Shown here: in pieces, positions 16,234 through 24,240 of the stretch
Layout of the letters: every line of letters begins with the position of its first letter
How positions within the stretch are numbered: position 1 is the stretch's first letter
Assembly (NCBI GenBank): GCA_029262735.1
Contig: JAJCYY010000012.1
Coordinates: 1 to 64,000 of the forward strand
Reading direction: 5' to 3'
DNA: 64,000 nucleotides
From: Chloroflexota bacterium
GTDB lineage: Bacteria; Chloroflexota; Dehalococcoidia; Lucifugimonadales; Lucifugimonadaceae
The notes under the pieces: model-generated
What the model saw: the letters and a program-made list of their open reading frames with translations, nothing else
Databases searched by the model: none
What the model was told of the DNA's origin: nothing
Made by a program: the position numbers and the translations under genes

Positions 16234-17571
16234 TTGGAGCGTACCGACGCGCCAAAGGGCACTTTTTACGGCTGGTACGTTGTCGCCGCACTGTTCTTCT
16301 CTACGTTCGTCGTCATCGGCGTTCGGCAAGGGTTCGGCATTTTCGTCGAATCGTGGGAAGAGGACTTCGGCGCCACGACCACGGCGGTTTCTGTAGCCGC
16401 GGGAATCGGCTGGTTGGTTAACGGCGTCAGCCAGCCATTCATGGGCGCGCTCACAGACCGTGTCGGAGCTCGCCGAGTGCTTATTTTCGGCATGCTCGGG
16501 ATGGGGGTAAGTACGCTCCTGGTCGCCGCGTCAACGAATCCGATCATGCTGGCAGCGACCTACGGATTCCTCCTGTCGTTCTCGTCTGGTGCAATCTCGT
16601 TCACCCCGTCCGGGGCGCTGCTCGCCAGGTGGTTCGTTCGCAGACGCGGGACCGCAATGAGCCTGCTAACCGTGGGCGGTTCGGTCAGTGGCTTGGTGAT
16701 GATTCCGTTTCTTGCGTACTTTTTGCTGAGCACTTCGTGGCAGACCGTCTGGCTGGTGCTGGGCGGACTGATCCTGGGGCTCGGCCTTCCCGTGCTGATC
16801 GTGATCGTAAGGAGCAAGCCGGAGGACATGGGGCTGCTGCCAGACGGTGATATCGAAGAACCTGCGATCAAGGGCGAACCGGCGCCGGCTCCGAGAGTTG
16901 TTGCTGTTGGTCCGTTGGCCGCTGACAACTGGCAGGAGTCGTTCAGGTCAGCACCGATGTGGCAGCTTTCGCTCGCCTACTGGGTGTGCGGCGTCACAAC
17001 CGCGGCTATTGCCGTTCACTACGTGCGCTGGGCCTCGTCTGAAGACATCTCGACCGGCACGGCGGCACTGGCGTTCGGCCTTCTGAGCGGTATCAACGCG
17101 CTCGGCGTGCTGTTCGTCGGCTCAATATCCGATCGGATGCAGAGGAAGACGCTTCTGGGCCTTGTCTACCTGTTGCGAGGGCTCGGGTTCCTGGCCCTGA
17201 TCTTTCTGCCGGGAACCGTTGCGTTGTGGACCTTCGCCGTCATTGCCGGCATGTCATGGCTGGCGACAGTCCCGCTTACTACATCGCTGGCGGCGGATGT
17301 GTACGGCGTCAAGAAGCTTGGAACACTGGCCGGGCTGATCAACATGGCGCACCAGCTTGGAGGTGCTGGGGCGGTGATCGTTTTCGGCTGGGTGTTCGAC
17401 ACGTGGGACACCTATGACCCGGCATTCGCCAGCGGCGCCGTGTTCCTGCTGCTCGCGGGGATCATCTCGTTCTCGATCAATGAGAAGCGTTACTCGGTGC
17501 GCTATGCGCCGGTCACACCGACACATGACGGCCTGGCTCAGCCGATTCCAGTTGTCGGTGATGCCGATTGA
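16234..17571 (+). CDS. MFS transporter (monocarboxylate/oxalate-formate type)
   Basis: A 445-residue, 12-TM major facilitator. MFS motif A appears as GALTDRVGARR in the loop after TM2 and is echoed in the second half as GSISDRMQRK. The topology and sequence resemble the monocarboxylate porter/OFA families that carry organic acids. Translation probably begins at TTG 16234, directly after the amidohydrolase stop, with GGAGG eight bases upstream. No ATG start fits the first helix. Tight linkage to the amidohydrolase suggests uptake of its substrate. Confidence 0.9.
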   Translation: MERTDAPKGTFYGWYVVAALFFSTFVVIGVRQGFGIFVESWEEDFGATTTAVSVAAGIGWLVNGVSQPFMGALTDRVGARRVLIFGMLGMGVSTLLVAASTNPIMLAATYGFLLSFSSGAISFTPSGALLARWFVRRRGTAMSLLTVGGSVSGLVMIPFLAYFLLSTSWQTVWLVLGGLILGLGLPVLIVIVRSKPEDMGLLPDGDIEEPAIKGEPAPAPRVVAVGPLAADNWQESFRSAPMWQLSLAYWVCGVTTAAIAVHYVRWASSEDISTGTAALAFGLLSGINALGVLFVGSISDRMQRKTLLGLVYLLRGLGFLALIFLPGTVALWTFAVIAGMSWLATVPLTTSLAADVYGVKKLGTLAGLINMAHQLGGAGAVIVFGWVFDTWDTYDPAFASGAVFLLLAGIISFSINEKRYSVRYAPVTPTHDGLAQPIPVVGDAD

Positions 17572-17609
17572 CTGCTCGGAACCCGAAATCCTGGCTGTAG
17601 GATTGAGTA

Positions 17610-17822
17610 ATGAGCTCGGTTCCCAACATCACTGCCCATCATTCCGAGGCCGTCGATCCGACGCTCATCGAGTGGATTCGGCACCAGATCGACCGGTACA
17701 CCGGTCTTGAAGGCGACGTAATTGTCGTGTTGCTGAGCATTCTCATCGTGCTGTTCCCGGTCGTGTTGCTAACGCTCGCGTGGCGGCAACGGCGTAGAGC
17801 TACACGAACCAGGAAGGGTTGA
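17610..17822 (+). CDS. Small single-TM membrane protein
   Basis: A 70-residue protein with one TM helix (about 38-58, VIVVLLSILIVLFPVVLLTL) and a highly basic C-terminus (WRQRRRATRTRKG), predicting N-out/C-in topology. AGGA precedes the ATG by eight bases. It follows the MFS gene by 38 bp in the same direction. I do not recognise the family, and it may simply be a small membrane protein of the same transcript. Confidence 0.55.
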   Translation: MSSVPNITAHHSEAVDPTLIEWIRHQIDRYTGLEGDVIVVLLSILIVLFPVVLLTLAWRQRRRATRTRKG

Positions 17823-17833
17823 TCAGGCTGAGA

Positions 17834-18145
17834 TCAATCGAGACCTGCGAGCCATCTGAGCCATCCGACTATCCCGGGACTGCGCTTGCGTGGGGATTCG
17901 TCGAAGTCGACCGGCACACTTATTCCCAGTATCTCCGCTGCTCGACGTGCGTCTTTTCGAAACACGACGAGCTGCGGCTCTGAGAAGCGCTGGAGTCGCA
18001 TCGGCCCCTGCCCGTAGAGCCCACCGAAGCTCTGGTTGCGGACCTGGCACTTGATTTCCGCTTGCTCAAGCTGGTCTCTCGCAATGGCGATCTGCACAGA
18101 ATCCGGATTCGTGATGAGGGTAATGAGGTCGAAGTCCTGGTTCAT
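17834..18145 (-). CDS. DUF2007-like putative signal-transducing protein
   Basis: About 103 residues. It has the pattern of DUF2007 domains: a beta-alpha unit with PDSVQIAIARDQLEQAEIKC, then a glycine-rich loop and LVVFRKDARRAAEILG, matching the typical 'position, residue, isoform' PII-like ferredoxin fold. Function in the family is undefined. I chose ATG 18145 (MNQDFDL), where the conserved domain begins; an ATG nine codons earlier (18172) is possible. It is convergent with the small membrane protein gene. Confidence 0.7.
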   Translation of the reverse strand: MNQDFDLITLITNPDSVQIAIARDQLEQAEIKCQVRNQSFGGLYGQGPMRLQRFSEPQLVVFRKDARRAAEILGISVPVDFDESPRKRSPGIVGWLRWLAGLD

Positions 18146-18172
18146 CGGTGGTTGCCTGGTGTGCGGCCTCAA

Positions 18173-18508
18173 TCGTGACGTTGATCCGTTGTCATGTTGT
18201 CATCTCTACCGAAGCGGAGAGATCTTACCGCCTGCACAAGGATGCCTGAAGAGATTCTGAGTCGAGTTGGCATTGTTGACAGGATGGTTAGATGCCGTGC
18301 AGAGGCAGCAGTTCTCCCTCCCTGACAGGGAGGGAGTTAGAGGGTGGGTCGTTCGTCCACGGGAGTTTAGTTAGCCACGTAAGTCGAAACGGCCCTCACC
18401 CTAGCCCTCTCCCGATCCGGGAGAGGGGATTTGGCGATGATGCCAACAGAGCCAATCGCGCTCAGAGCGACAGAATCGATCCCGTTCGTCTCATGCACCC
18501 ACTTTCGC
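18173..18508. other. Intergenic region holding repeat copy 2
   Basis: A 336-bp gap between the DUF2007-like gene and the DapA-family gene, both on the minus strand. More than a third of it is the structured repeat at 18314-18455. The remainder shows no supported reading frame. It should contain the DUF2007 promoter, but no clear hexamers were recognised. Confidence 0.6.
18314..18455. repeat. Dispersed structured repeat, copy 2
   Basis: A 142-bp element matching copy 1 (13212-13353) in length and layout. The left hairpin is a perfect palindrome with 11-bp arms (CTCCCTCCCTG / CAGGGAGGGAG, 18314-18336). The right hairpin at 18405-18428 is identical to copy 1. TTAGAGGGTGGGTCGTT can pair imperfectly with AACGGCCCTCACCCTAG across a centre that differs between copies. 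Conserved ends with a variable middle suggest selection on folding or on end recognition. Confidence 0.75.
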
Positions 18509-19429
18509 TTAGTCCAGCAGCGGACTGAGGCGGCCGAGAATCCGGTCCAGCTCTTCGATGTCGAGGCGGTCCATTTTCTTTGCGGCCGGGTTGCGCGTCA
18601 CCGGCGTCCTGATGACCCCTCGACGATGGAACGCGATCTTGTACGCAGAGATGCTGTACATGAACTCGAAGTTGAGAGCAGGAAGCAGCTGTTCCCAGAT
18701 GGTCTGTGCTTCGTCGGTCACCACCTGAAGACCATCGCTGTCCTTGCCGCCCTTTTCGAGCGCGTCCCACAGCTTGCGGTGCGCATCGGTGATATGACCC
18801 GCTGGCATCGTGCCACACGAGCCGCGGTGATACTCGTCAGTCAGGAACCGACCGCCCATGCCACCCATGATCCCCTTGCATGAGTCCCCCGACTGCTCGA
18901 ACAGTTCCGTCATGACCTGTCCGGGGACGAGACTCTCTTCCTTCACGTATTCCACATGGTCAATCTCTTTCAGCATCCGGACGATCAGCGGCGTCGGGAT
19001 GACCGGGCTGGTGGGAGGTTTGTTGTTCTGCAGCCAGACCGGCACGCCCGAGGCCTCAGCCACGGAGCCAAAATAGTCCAGCATCATCTCGTTGTTGGCA
19101 GCGTTCGGCGGGGCAGCGATTACGGAGTCTGCCCCAGCCTCGACCGCGGCTTTTGTGTATTCGACCGCATGCGTGGTCGTAATTCCTGAGACACCTGCGA
19201 CGAACGGAACGGCACCGGCCGTGGCTTTTACGCCCTCACGAATGACATCGGCGCGCTCAGAGTCGGTCAGGAAAGGGCCTTCGCTGGCATTGACCGGGAG
19301 CACAATTCCGTGCGCGCCACGCTCCACGCACCACTCAACACAGCGTCTGAGCGATGGGAAGTCAACCGACCCGTCCTCGTTGAACGGTGTGACCGGGATC
19401 GAGTAGACGCCTCTCATTTGTTCTGTCAT
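18509..19429 (-). CDS. DapA/N-acetylneuraminate lyase family aldolase
   Basis: A 306-residue (beta/alpha)8 class I aldolase. The Schiff-base lysine is Lys163 in EYVKEES. The usual Tyr of the YNxP motif is Gln134 (LQNNKPP), and the carboxylate-binding TTGE loop reads NASEG (48-51). These changes argue against true dihydrodipicolinate synthase and point to a catabolic lyase, dehydratase or hydratase-aldolase of the family. It is divergent from the zinc dehydrogenase at 19604, so the two may share regulation and act in one pathway. Confidence 0.85.
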   Translation of the reverse strand: MTEQMRGVYSIPVTPFNEDGSVDFPSLRRCVEWCVERGAHGIVLPVNASEGPFLTDSERADVIREGVKATAGAVPFVAGVSGITTTHAVEYTKAAVEAGADSVIAAPPNAANNEMMLDYFGSVAEASGVPVWLQNNKPPTSPVIPTPLIVRMLKEIDHVEYVKEESLVPGQVMTELFEQSGDSCKGIMGGMGGRFLTDEYHRGSCGTMPAGHITDAHRKLWDALEKGGKDSDGLQVVTDEAQTIWEQLLPALNFEFMYSISAYKIAFHRRGVIRTPVTRNPAAKKMDRLDIEELDRILGRLSPLLD

Positions 19430-19603
19430 TGATCGTCTTTCTGAGGACTGTTGCTAATGTTTGGAAGCTGTGCGAAACGTCTTCTGGCCGACGTCACTGG
19501 AAAAAATTTCGGCGTCTTGCGGCCAGCATCGTATAACATCCGGCCACTGCGAGCGGGCACATGCGCCCCGATCAAATTTCCAACCGACCAGGGAGCACTC
19601 TCT

Positions 19604-20647
19604 ATGCCCGCGAAGATGAAAGCAGCGCTGGACGATGGAACCGGCAAGTACGTTCTGCAGGAGGTCGCGATGCCGGAGATGTTTGCGGGTGCGGCGCTCA
19701 TCAGGGTGAGACAGACCGGCATCTGCGGTTCCGACCTGCACATGACAGATGCACGGACGGAGGCGCAGACGCTTCCGTCCGGTCACGAAGTGGCCGGAGA
19801 GATTGTCGAGCTGCCGTCGGGCGAAAAGAATTTACAAATTGGCGACAGAGTGGCAATCGAGACAATTGGAGCCGGCCGGGCATGCATGGTGTGCCGGTAT
19901 TGCAAGTACGGTCAGTACAGGCACTGCCTCGATCTTGCACCCGAAACAGGCGGTGGCTTCGCCGAGTATATGACTCGCACGCCGAACGGGTTGTTCAAAT
20001 TGCCGGACAATGTCGACTGGGTGGACGGCGCACTCGTGGAGCCGATGGCCGTCTCAGTTCACGCACTGCGATACGCGGGAATGAAGCCTGGCGATGTGAT
20101 CGGCGTAACCGGTTCCGCCACCATCGGGCTTTCGGCCATAGGTGCTGCCCATGCGTTCGGTGCGAAGAAGGTGATCGCGTCTGCAAAGTACCCGCACCAG
20201 GCGGAGGCCGCCCGGAAGATGGGCGCCGATGTGGTTACCGGGTCAGACGGCGACGAGTTCGAGGAGGCCTGCATGGAGGCGTCAGGTGGCGTTGGGGCGG
20301 ACATCGTTCTCGAGTCTGTGGGTGGGCATCAGACCGAGGCGTTCCACCAGGCGCTTCGTTCGACAAGACCGCAGGGAACGATGGTCAATCTCGGTGGGAT
20401 CAAGGTGCCGATGATTGTAGACCTCTTCGCCCCGATGCTGCGTGAGGTGTCGATCATCTCGGTCACCTGTTACGACGTGATCGATGGAGTTCACGACTAC
20501 GCCGTTGCGATTGACCTTCTTTCGTCCGGCACGTTGCCGTACAGGGAGATCGTGACTCACAGTGTTTCGCTGGATGAAATCCAGGACGGCTTTACGACCG
20601 CCTACGACAAGAACTCTGGCTCGATCAAAGTCCATATCACGCAGTAG
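19604..20647 (+). CDS. Zinc-dependent medium-chain alcohol/polyol dehydrogenase
   Basis: A 347-residue MDR enzyme of the threonine/sorbitol dehydrogenase type. Catalytic zinc ligands are Cys41 (GICGSD) and His61-Glu62 (SGHEVAGE). The structural zinc site is complete with Cys94, 97, 100 and 108. The Rossmann domain has an atypical GVTGSATIGLSA loop. I place the start at ATG 19604 with GGGAG nine bases upstream; the frame is open to 19451 but that leader is not conserved-looking. It is divergent from the DapA-family gene, so it may oxidise a polyol or hydroxy acid feeding that aldolase. Confidence 0.88.
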   Translation: MPAKMKAALDDGTGKYVLQEVAMPEMFAGAALIRVRQTGICGSDLHMTDARTEAQTLPSGHEVAGEIVELPSGEKNLQIGDRVAIETIGAGRACMVCRYCKYGQYRHCLDLAPETGGGFAEYMTRTPNGLFKLPDNVDWVDGALVEPMAVSVHALRYAGMKPGDVIGVTGSATIGLSAIGAAHAFGAKKVIASAKYPHQAEAARKMGADVVTGSDGDEFEEACMEASGGVGADIVLESVGGHQTEAFHQALRSTRPQGTMVNLGGIKVPMIVDLFAPMLREVSIISVTCYDVIDGVHDYAVAIDLLSSGTLPYREIVTHSVSLDEIQDGFTTAYDKNSGSIKVHITQ

Positions 20648-20913
20648 AGGTAGACCGGGCCCTGCGCTCCAGCACGTCGGCCGCGTCCGCAGAATGTTCT
20701 GAGGATCTGAACAGAGCCGATCACGTCTGCAATGGCGATCGGGCGTGAACTGCGGCCAAACTGCCAATCTTGAGCCTTAGAGACTACCCTCAGCGACCCT
20801 AAAGGTGATGCTGTCTGCGTGCCTGTGCCCACAATATGGCGCAAGCACACCGTCAGCACACTTTCCGCACACCCTTCGGCTAATGATGCCGAATGTGCGG
20901 TACCGGGATCGCA

Positions 20914-21633
20914 ATGGCTCGCAGTACACACATCACTTTTAGGTCTGGCAGATCTGGCAGGTCTGGCGCTCGGAAGCGTGCGCTTCCGCAATATGGCGCT
21001 GAGCCGACGAAGGTGTTGACAGTCGGTAACTCCCAGAGATTCATCGAGCAGATATCGAACCTCCTTGCAGGCGAGAGCCGGATTAAGCATCTCGGCGGCG
21101 CACAGGGCCGGATTGAGGCTGCCGAGCGACTGGTTCTACTCAAGCCTGACGTCGTGGTAATCGAGATCGATCTCGACTACGAACTGGGCGGCATCGATAC
21201 CGCATTCGCTCTTCGACGCATCTCGCCCAACACCGCGTTCGTGCTGATTTCACCGTACACCGACGCCGAACGACTGGCGATGGTGCCGCGCGGTCTTGGA
21301 CTCGAATGGTCGTATGTGCTCACGGACGGAGAGATCGACCGGGCAGACCTGGTAACCGCTGTCAGCAGCGCAGGGTGGTCCATCCCGTTTATCGACAGTC
21401 GCATCGACCGCTCTCGCCTGGGTCGGTTGCAGGACACCGTGGAAGATGCGGTTGACCTCATTCTGCGAACTTCAAATCGGACCGGTCGCCTCCAAAATAG
21501 ATGGAATTCCGGCCAGGGCAGGTCGAATTTCGGTTATTCCGGCTCCGCCGATTGGTCTGAGCAGAACGGCAGAGTCCAGAAGTTCCGCCTGCCTGATGAC
21601 GATTCTGGCGACGGTCCGGGAAGCGGAGAATAG
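20914..21633 (+). CDS. Degenerate response-regulator receiver domain protein
   Basis: About 239 residues. A basic, Ser/Gly/Arg-rich N-terminus precedes a receiver-like domain (about 30-150; VLTVGNSQ...KPDVVVIEIDL...AFVLISPYTD). The acidic pair after beta-1 is missing (GN), the phospho-acceptor position reads Glu, and the conserved Lys after beta-5 is Thr in YVLTDGE. It cannot be phosphorylated in the normal way. No DNA-binding output is visible; the C-terminus (~70 residues) is polar and low complexity. GGGA precedes ATG 20914; ATG 20893 and GTG/TTG near 21012 are alternatives. It probably shares a transcript with the next gene, two bases away. Confidence 0.55.
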   Translation: MARSTHITFRSGRSGRSGARKRALPQYGAEPTKVLTVGNSQRFIEQISNLLAGESRIKHLGGAQGRIEAAERLVLLKPDVVVIEIDLDYELGGIDTAFALRRISPNTAFVLISPYTDAERLAMVPRGLGLEWSYVLTDGEIDRADLVTAVSSAGWSIPFIDSRIDRSRLGRLQDTVEDAVDLILRTSNRTGRLQNRWNSGQGRSNFGYSGSADWSEQNGRVQKFRLPDDDSGDGPGSGE

Positions 21634-21635
21634 CC

Positions 21636-22055
21636 ATGCGCAGAACGCTTCTTGGAATCTTTGCCGGACTTGTAATTGGCGTGGCGCTGACCGCAGGGGT
21701 GGGGATCGTGCGCGGCCAGACGAGCGAGGGTGATACCAACTGGGTGCCAGATATCGAGCAGATCTACTTCACGGCGCTCGGCAATGTTTTCGACGCGGCC
21801 GGTGAAAAGTTCACCGATCCGGAACTCAAAGAGTTCTATGACCGATTGACGGGTGAGATTACGGAAAAGCTGGCGACTCCGGTCCCGTTCGATCCGGGAA
21901 TCGAGATCCCGACGCCGACGCCAGAGCCGACCGTCGTTCCAACGGTTGCGCCAGCTGGAGGCCCAATCGTCATTCAATTCAACACGCCCACAAGCAGCAG
22001 CGGCATTACGCAATTGACGCTCACGCAATTTCAGCACGTTGGCAACGGTAGCTGA
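21636..22055 (+). CDS. Secreted/anchored protein with Thr-Pro linker
   Basis: A 139-residue protein with an N-terminal signal or anchor helix (RRTLLGIFAGLVIGVALTAG), a short helical region (about 35-85, QIYFTALGNVFDAAGEKF) and a TPTPEPT linker before a Thr/Ser/Gln-rich tail. GGAG precedes the ATG. It lies two bases after the pseudo-receiver gene and ends nine bases from the 3' end of the oppositely oriented tRNA-Glu. I do not recognise a family. Confidence 0.6.
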   Translation: MRRTLLGIFAGLVIGVALTAGVGIVRGQTSEGDTNWVPDIEQIYFTALGNVFDAAGEKFTDPELKEFYDRLTGEITEKLATPVPFDPGIEIPTPTPEPTVVPTVAPAGGPIVIQFNTPTSSSGITQLTLTQFQHVGNGS

Positions 22056-22063
22056 CGAAAGCC

Positions 22064-22140
22064 TGGTACCCCGTAGCGGATTCGAACCGCTGATCTTCTC
22101 CTTGAAAGGGAGACGTGTTAGGCCACTACACTAACGGGGC
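22064..22140 (-). tRNA. tRNA-Glu (UUC anticodon)
   Basis: The minus strand folds as a complete 77-nt cloverleaf. The 7-bp acceptor stem is GCCCCGT/ACGGGGT with an encoded 3' CCA. The D stem is GTGT/ACAC, the anticodon stem TCTCC/GGAGA with loop CTTTCAA giving anticodon UUC, and the T arm AGCGG-TTCGAAT-CCGCT. It reads GAA and GAG. It lies 191 bp downstream of argC in the same direction. Confidence 0.96.
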
Positions 22141-22331
22141 ATTCGAGGTACGCAGACGGCGTCGGTAAGACGCGAGGCTGTAGACAATACTACCCGCCGA
22201 ACCCGTCAGAAGCACACTGGTGTGAGCACGCGCCCATACGAATGCGATCCTTGACCCGCAAGCGGGTACCCCGGCTCAGGACGGCGTTCAGCGCGACGAT
22301 AGTTCCGTTGAGAACCATAGACTCGATCCGA

Positions 22332-23351
22332 CTATGGATAGACCGGCAGCGCTTCCAGTCCTGCGGTTTCATTGAGCCCGAGCATGATGTTCATGTTCTG
22401 CACCCCGGCTCCGGCCGCGCCCTTCACCAGGTTGTCGAGAGCGCTGACGACAACTAGGATTCCAGTCGATTCGTTGACAACAGGGAACAGCAGGCAATCG
22501 TTGCTGCCCCACGTCTGCTTCGTTGCGGGCGGTGCGGGGACAACGCGAGCGAACGGCTCGTCCGCATAAAAATCGCGGTAAATATCGTTCACCTGCGCCT
22601 GGGTCACCTCTTTGCTCAGCGTCGTGTAGTGCGTTCCGAGTATTCCGCGCGTCATGGGCGCAAGATGCGGTACGAAAGTCACCTGGACTTCACCGCTTGA
22701 TGAGAGAGCGCTCAACTCCTGCGTCATCTCAGGCTCGTGTCTGTGACCACCCAGTGCATATGCCAGCATGTTGTCGTTCAACTCCGAGAATCCGTACTCC
22801 ATGCTGGCCGAGCGGCCTGCGCCTGAGACTCCAGACTTGCAGTCGCTGATCACCTTCTGTTCGACGATTCCGGCCTGGACCGCAGGCGCCATCGCCAGCA
22901 CTGTCCCGGTCGGGAAGCAGCCTGGATTGGCGACAAGCTTCGTCTGCCTGATCTCAGACCGATGCAGCTCGGGCAGTCCGTAGACCGCCGCCTCGATATG
23001 GTTCGGGCAGGGATGTTCGACCTTGTACCATCTCTCGTATGTCGGCAGGTCTTTCAGGCGGAAGTCAGCGCTGATGTCGATTGCGGGAACGCCATCGTCG
23101 ATGAACGGCTTGAGCTTTTCGGCGCTGGCGGCGTGTGGAAGTGCTGAAAAGACGAAGTCGACAGACTCCTCGATCTCCGGCGTGATGGTCATCGACGCCT
23201 CTCGCAGGTGTGGAAAGACTTCGGAGAGTTCTTTACCGGCTGCGCTTCGCCCGGTGACGCTGACAAGATCCACGTCCGGGTGGTTGTGGAGGATGCGTGC
23301 CAGCTCAGATCCGGCGTAGCCGGTTACGTTGATGATTCCAACCCTGGTCAT
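22332..23351 (-). CDS. argC: N-acetyl-gamma-glutamyl-phosphate reductase
   Basis: A 339-residue enzyme for the third step of arginine biosynthesis (N-acetylglutamyl phosphate to the semialdehyde, NADPH). The N-terminal Rossmann loop is NVTGYAGSEL. The catalytic Cys145 sits in ANPGCFPTGT. The conserved substrate-binding histidine motif is GGHRHEPE. Length and spacing are typical of the type 1 ArgC. No other arg genes are in the window. It follows nth in the same direction after 175 bp. Confidence 0.97.
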   Translation of the reverse strand: MTRVGIINVTGYAGSELARILHNHPDVDLVSVTGRSAAGKELSEVFPHLREASMTITPEIEESVDFVFSALPHAASAEKLKPFIDDGVPAIDISADFRLKDLPTYERWYKVEHPCPNHIEAAVYGLPELHRSEIRQTKLVANPGCFPTGTVLAMAPAVQAGIVEQKVISDCKSGVSGAGRSASMEYGFSELNDNMLAYALGGHRHEPEMTQELSALSSSGEVQVTFVPHLAPMTRGILGTHYTTLSKEVTQAQVNDIYRDFYADEPFARVVPAPPATKQTWGSNDCLLFPVVNESTGILVVVSALDNLVKGAAGAGVQNMNIMLGLNETAGLEALPVYP

Positions 23352-23526
23352 CAGTCCACTCCATCAGTCCGAATCGCCACGGATATGTTGTTGCGATCAA
23401 ACTGAAATTCTAGCACTGGTGAGTTGATGGGAGCAGGTGGAATCCTGGCGATTGTTTGGTACTGACGATCACAAGGTGATGGCGTGGCCCGGTAACTTGC
23501 ACCCTCCCGTTGCGAATCACCCTTAC

Positions 23527-24237
23527 TCAGACGAACTTCCCGCTGGAGGGGCAGCGTCCTGCCAGCGGACACCGGTCGCAGAGTGGTCGCCGGGCTTTGC
23601 ACAGCTGTCTGCCGTGCGTGATCAATAGCACATGCAGGTTGAAGCGATCCTCGGGCTGGACGATCTTCTCAAGCACAACGTGTGCATCGTCGGCGCTGGT
23701 TCCTGCACGGATGAGTCCGACCCTTCCCGACACGCGGTGAATATGCGTGTCCACGGGCATCGCAGGCATCCCCAGCGCAAAAGCCATCACGACTGCAGCC
23801 GTCTTTGGACCGACACCGGGCAGCGCGGTCAGCCAAACCCGCGCCTCATCAAGCTCAAAATCCTTCAGAAACTCCAGCTCGAGCGCGCCGTGACGCTCAA
23901 GAATGTCGTTCAGGATTCTCTGAATCCGCACAGACTTCTGGTTCGCCAGCCCGCCGGACTGAATCGCTCTCGCAATCTCCTTTACATCGGCCTCAATAAC
24001 CTCGATCCATGTTGGAATCCGCTTCTGCAACTCTTTGAATGCGCGCTCGGCGTTCAGATCAGAGGTGTGCTGGGTCAGCACTGTGAAGATCAACTCATCG
24101 AGGGCGTTGTAACGAGGTTGCCACTCGATCGGGCCGTACTCAAGTTCCAGCTTCTCGAAGATGTACTCAATCGAGACAGGTAGCGTGCGGGGCGGCGATA
24201 GCCTCCTGCGCCGGGCGGGGCTGAGGCGCGACGGCAT
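23527..24237 (-). CDS. nth: Endonuclease III
   Basis: A 236-residue HhH-GPD DNA glycosylase/AP lyase for oxidised pyrimidines. The helix-hairpin-helix LPGVGPKTAAVV contains the catalytic Lys, and VDTHIHR holds the catalytic Asp. The C-terminal [4Fe-4S] loop has the classic spacing C-x6-C-x2-C-x5-C (CKARRPLCDRCPLAGRC). The basic N-terminal extension of ~20 residues (PSRLSPARRRRLSPP) is unusual, so a later start is possible. It starts three bases after the polyprenyl synthase stop, so the two genes are co-transcribed. Confidence 0.95.
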   Translation of the reverse strand: MPSRLSPARRRRLSPPRTLPVSIEYIFEKLELEYGPIEWQPRYNALDELIFTVLTQHTSDLNAERAFKELQKRIPTWIEVIEADVKEIARAIQSGGLANQKSVRIQRILNDILERHGALELEFLKDFELDEARVWLTALPGVGPKTAAVVMAFALGMPAMPVDTHIHRVSGRVGLIRAGTSADDAHVVLEKIVQPEDRFNLHVLLITHGRQLCKARRPLCDRCPLAGRCPSSGKFV

Positions 24238-24240
24238 TAG

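Noticed and set aside
20648-20913. Regulatory RNA between the zinc dehydrogenase and pseudo-receiver genes
   Set aside because: The AATATGGCGC string occurs twice (near 20830 and 20990), but the copies are short and no consistent fold was found.
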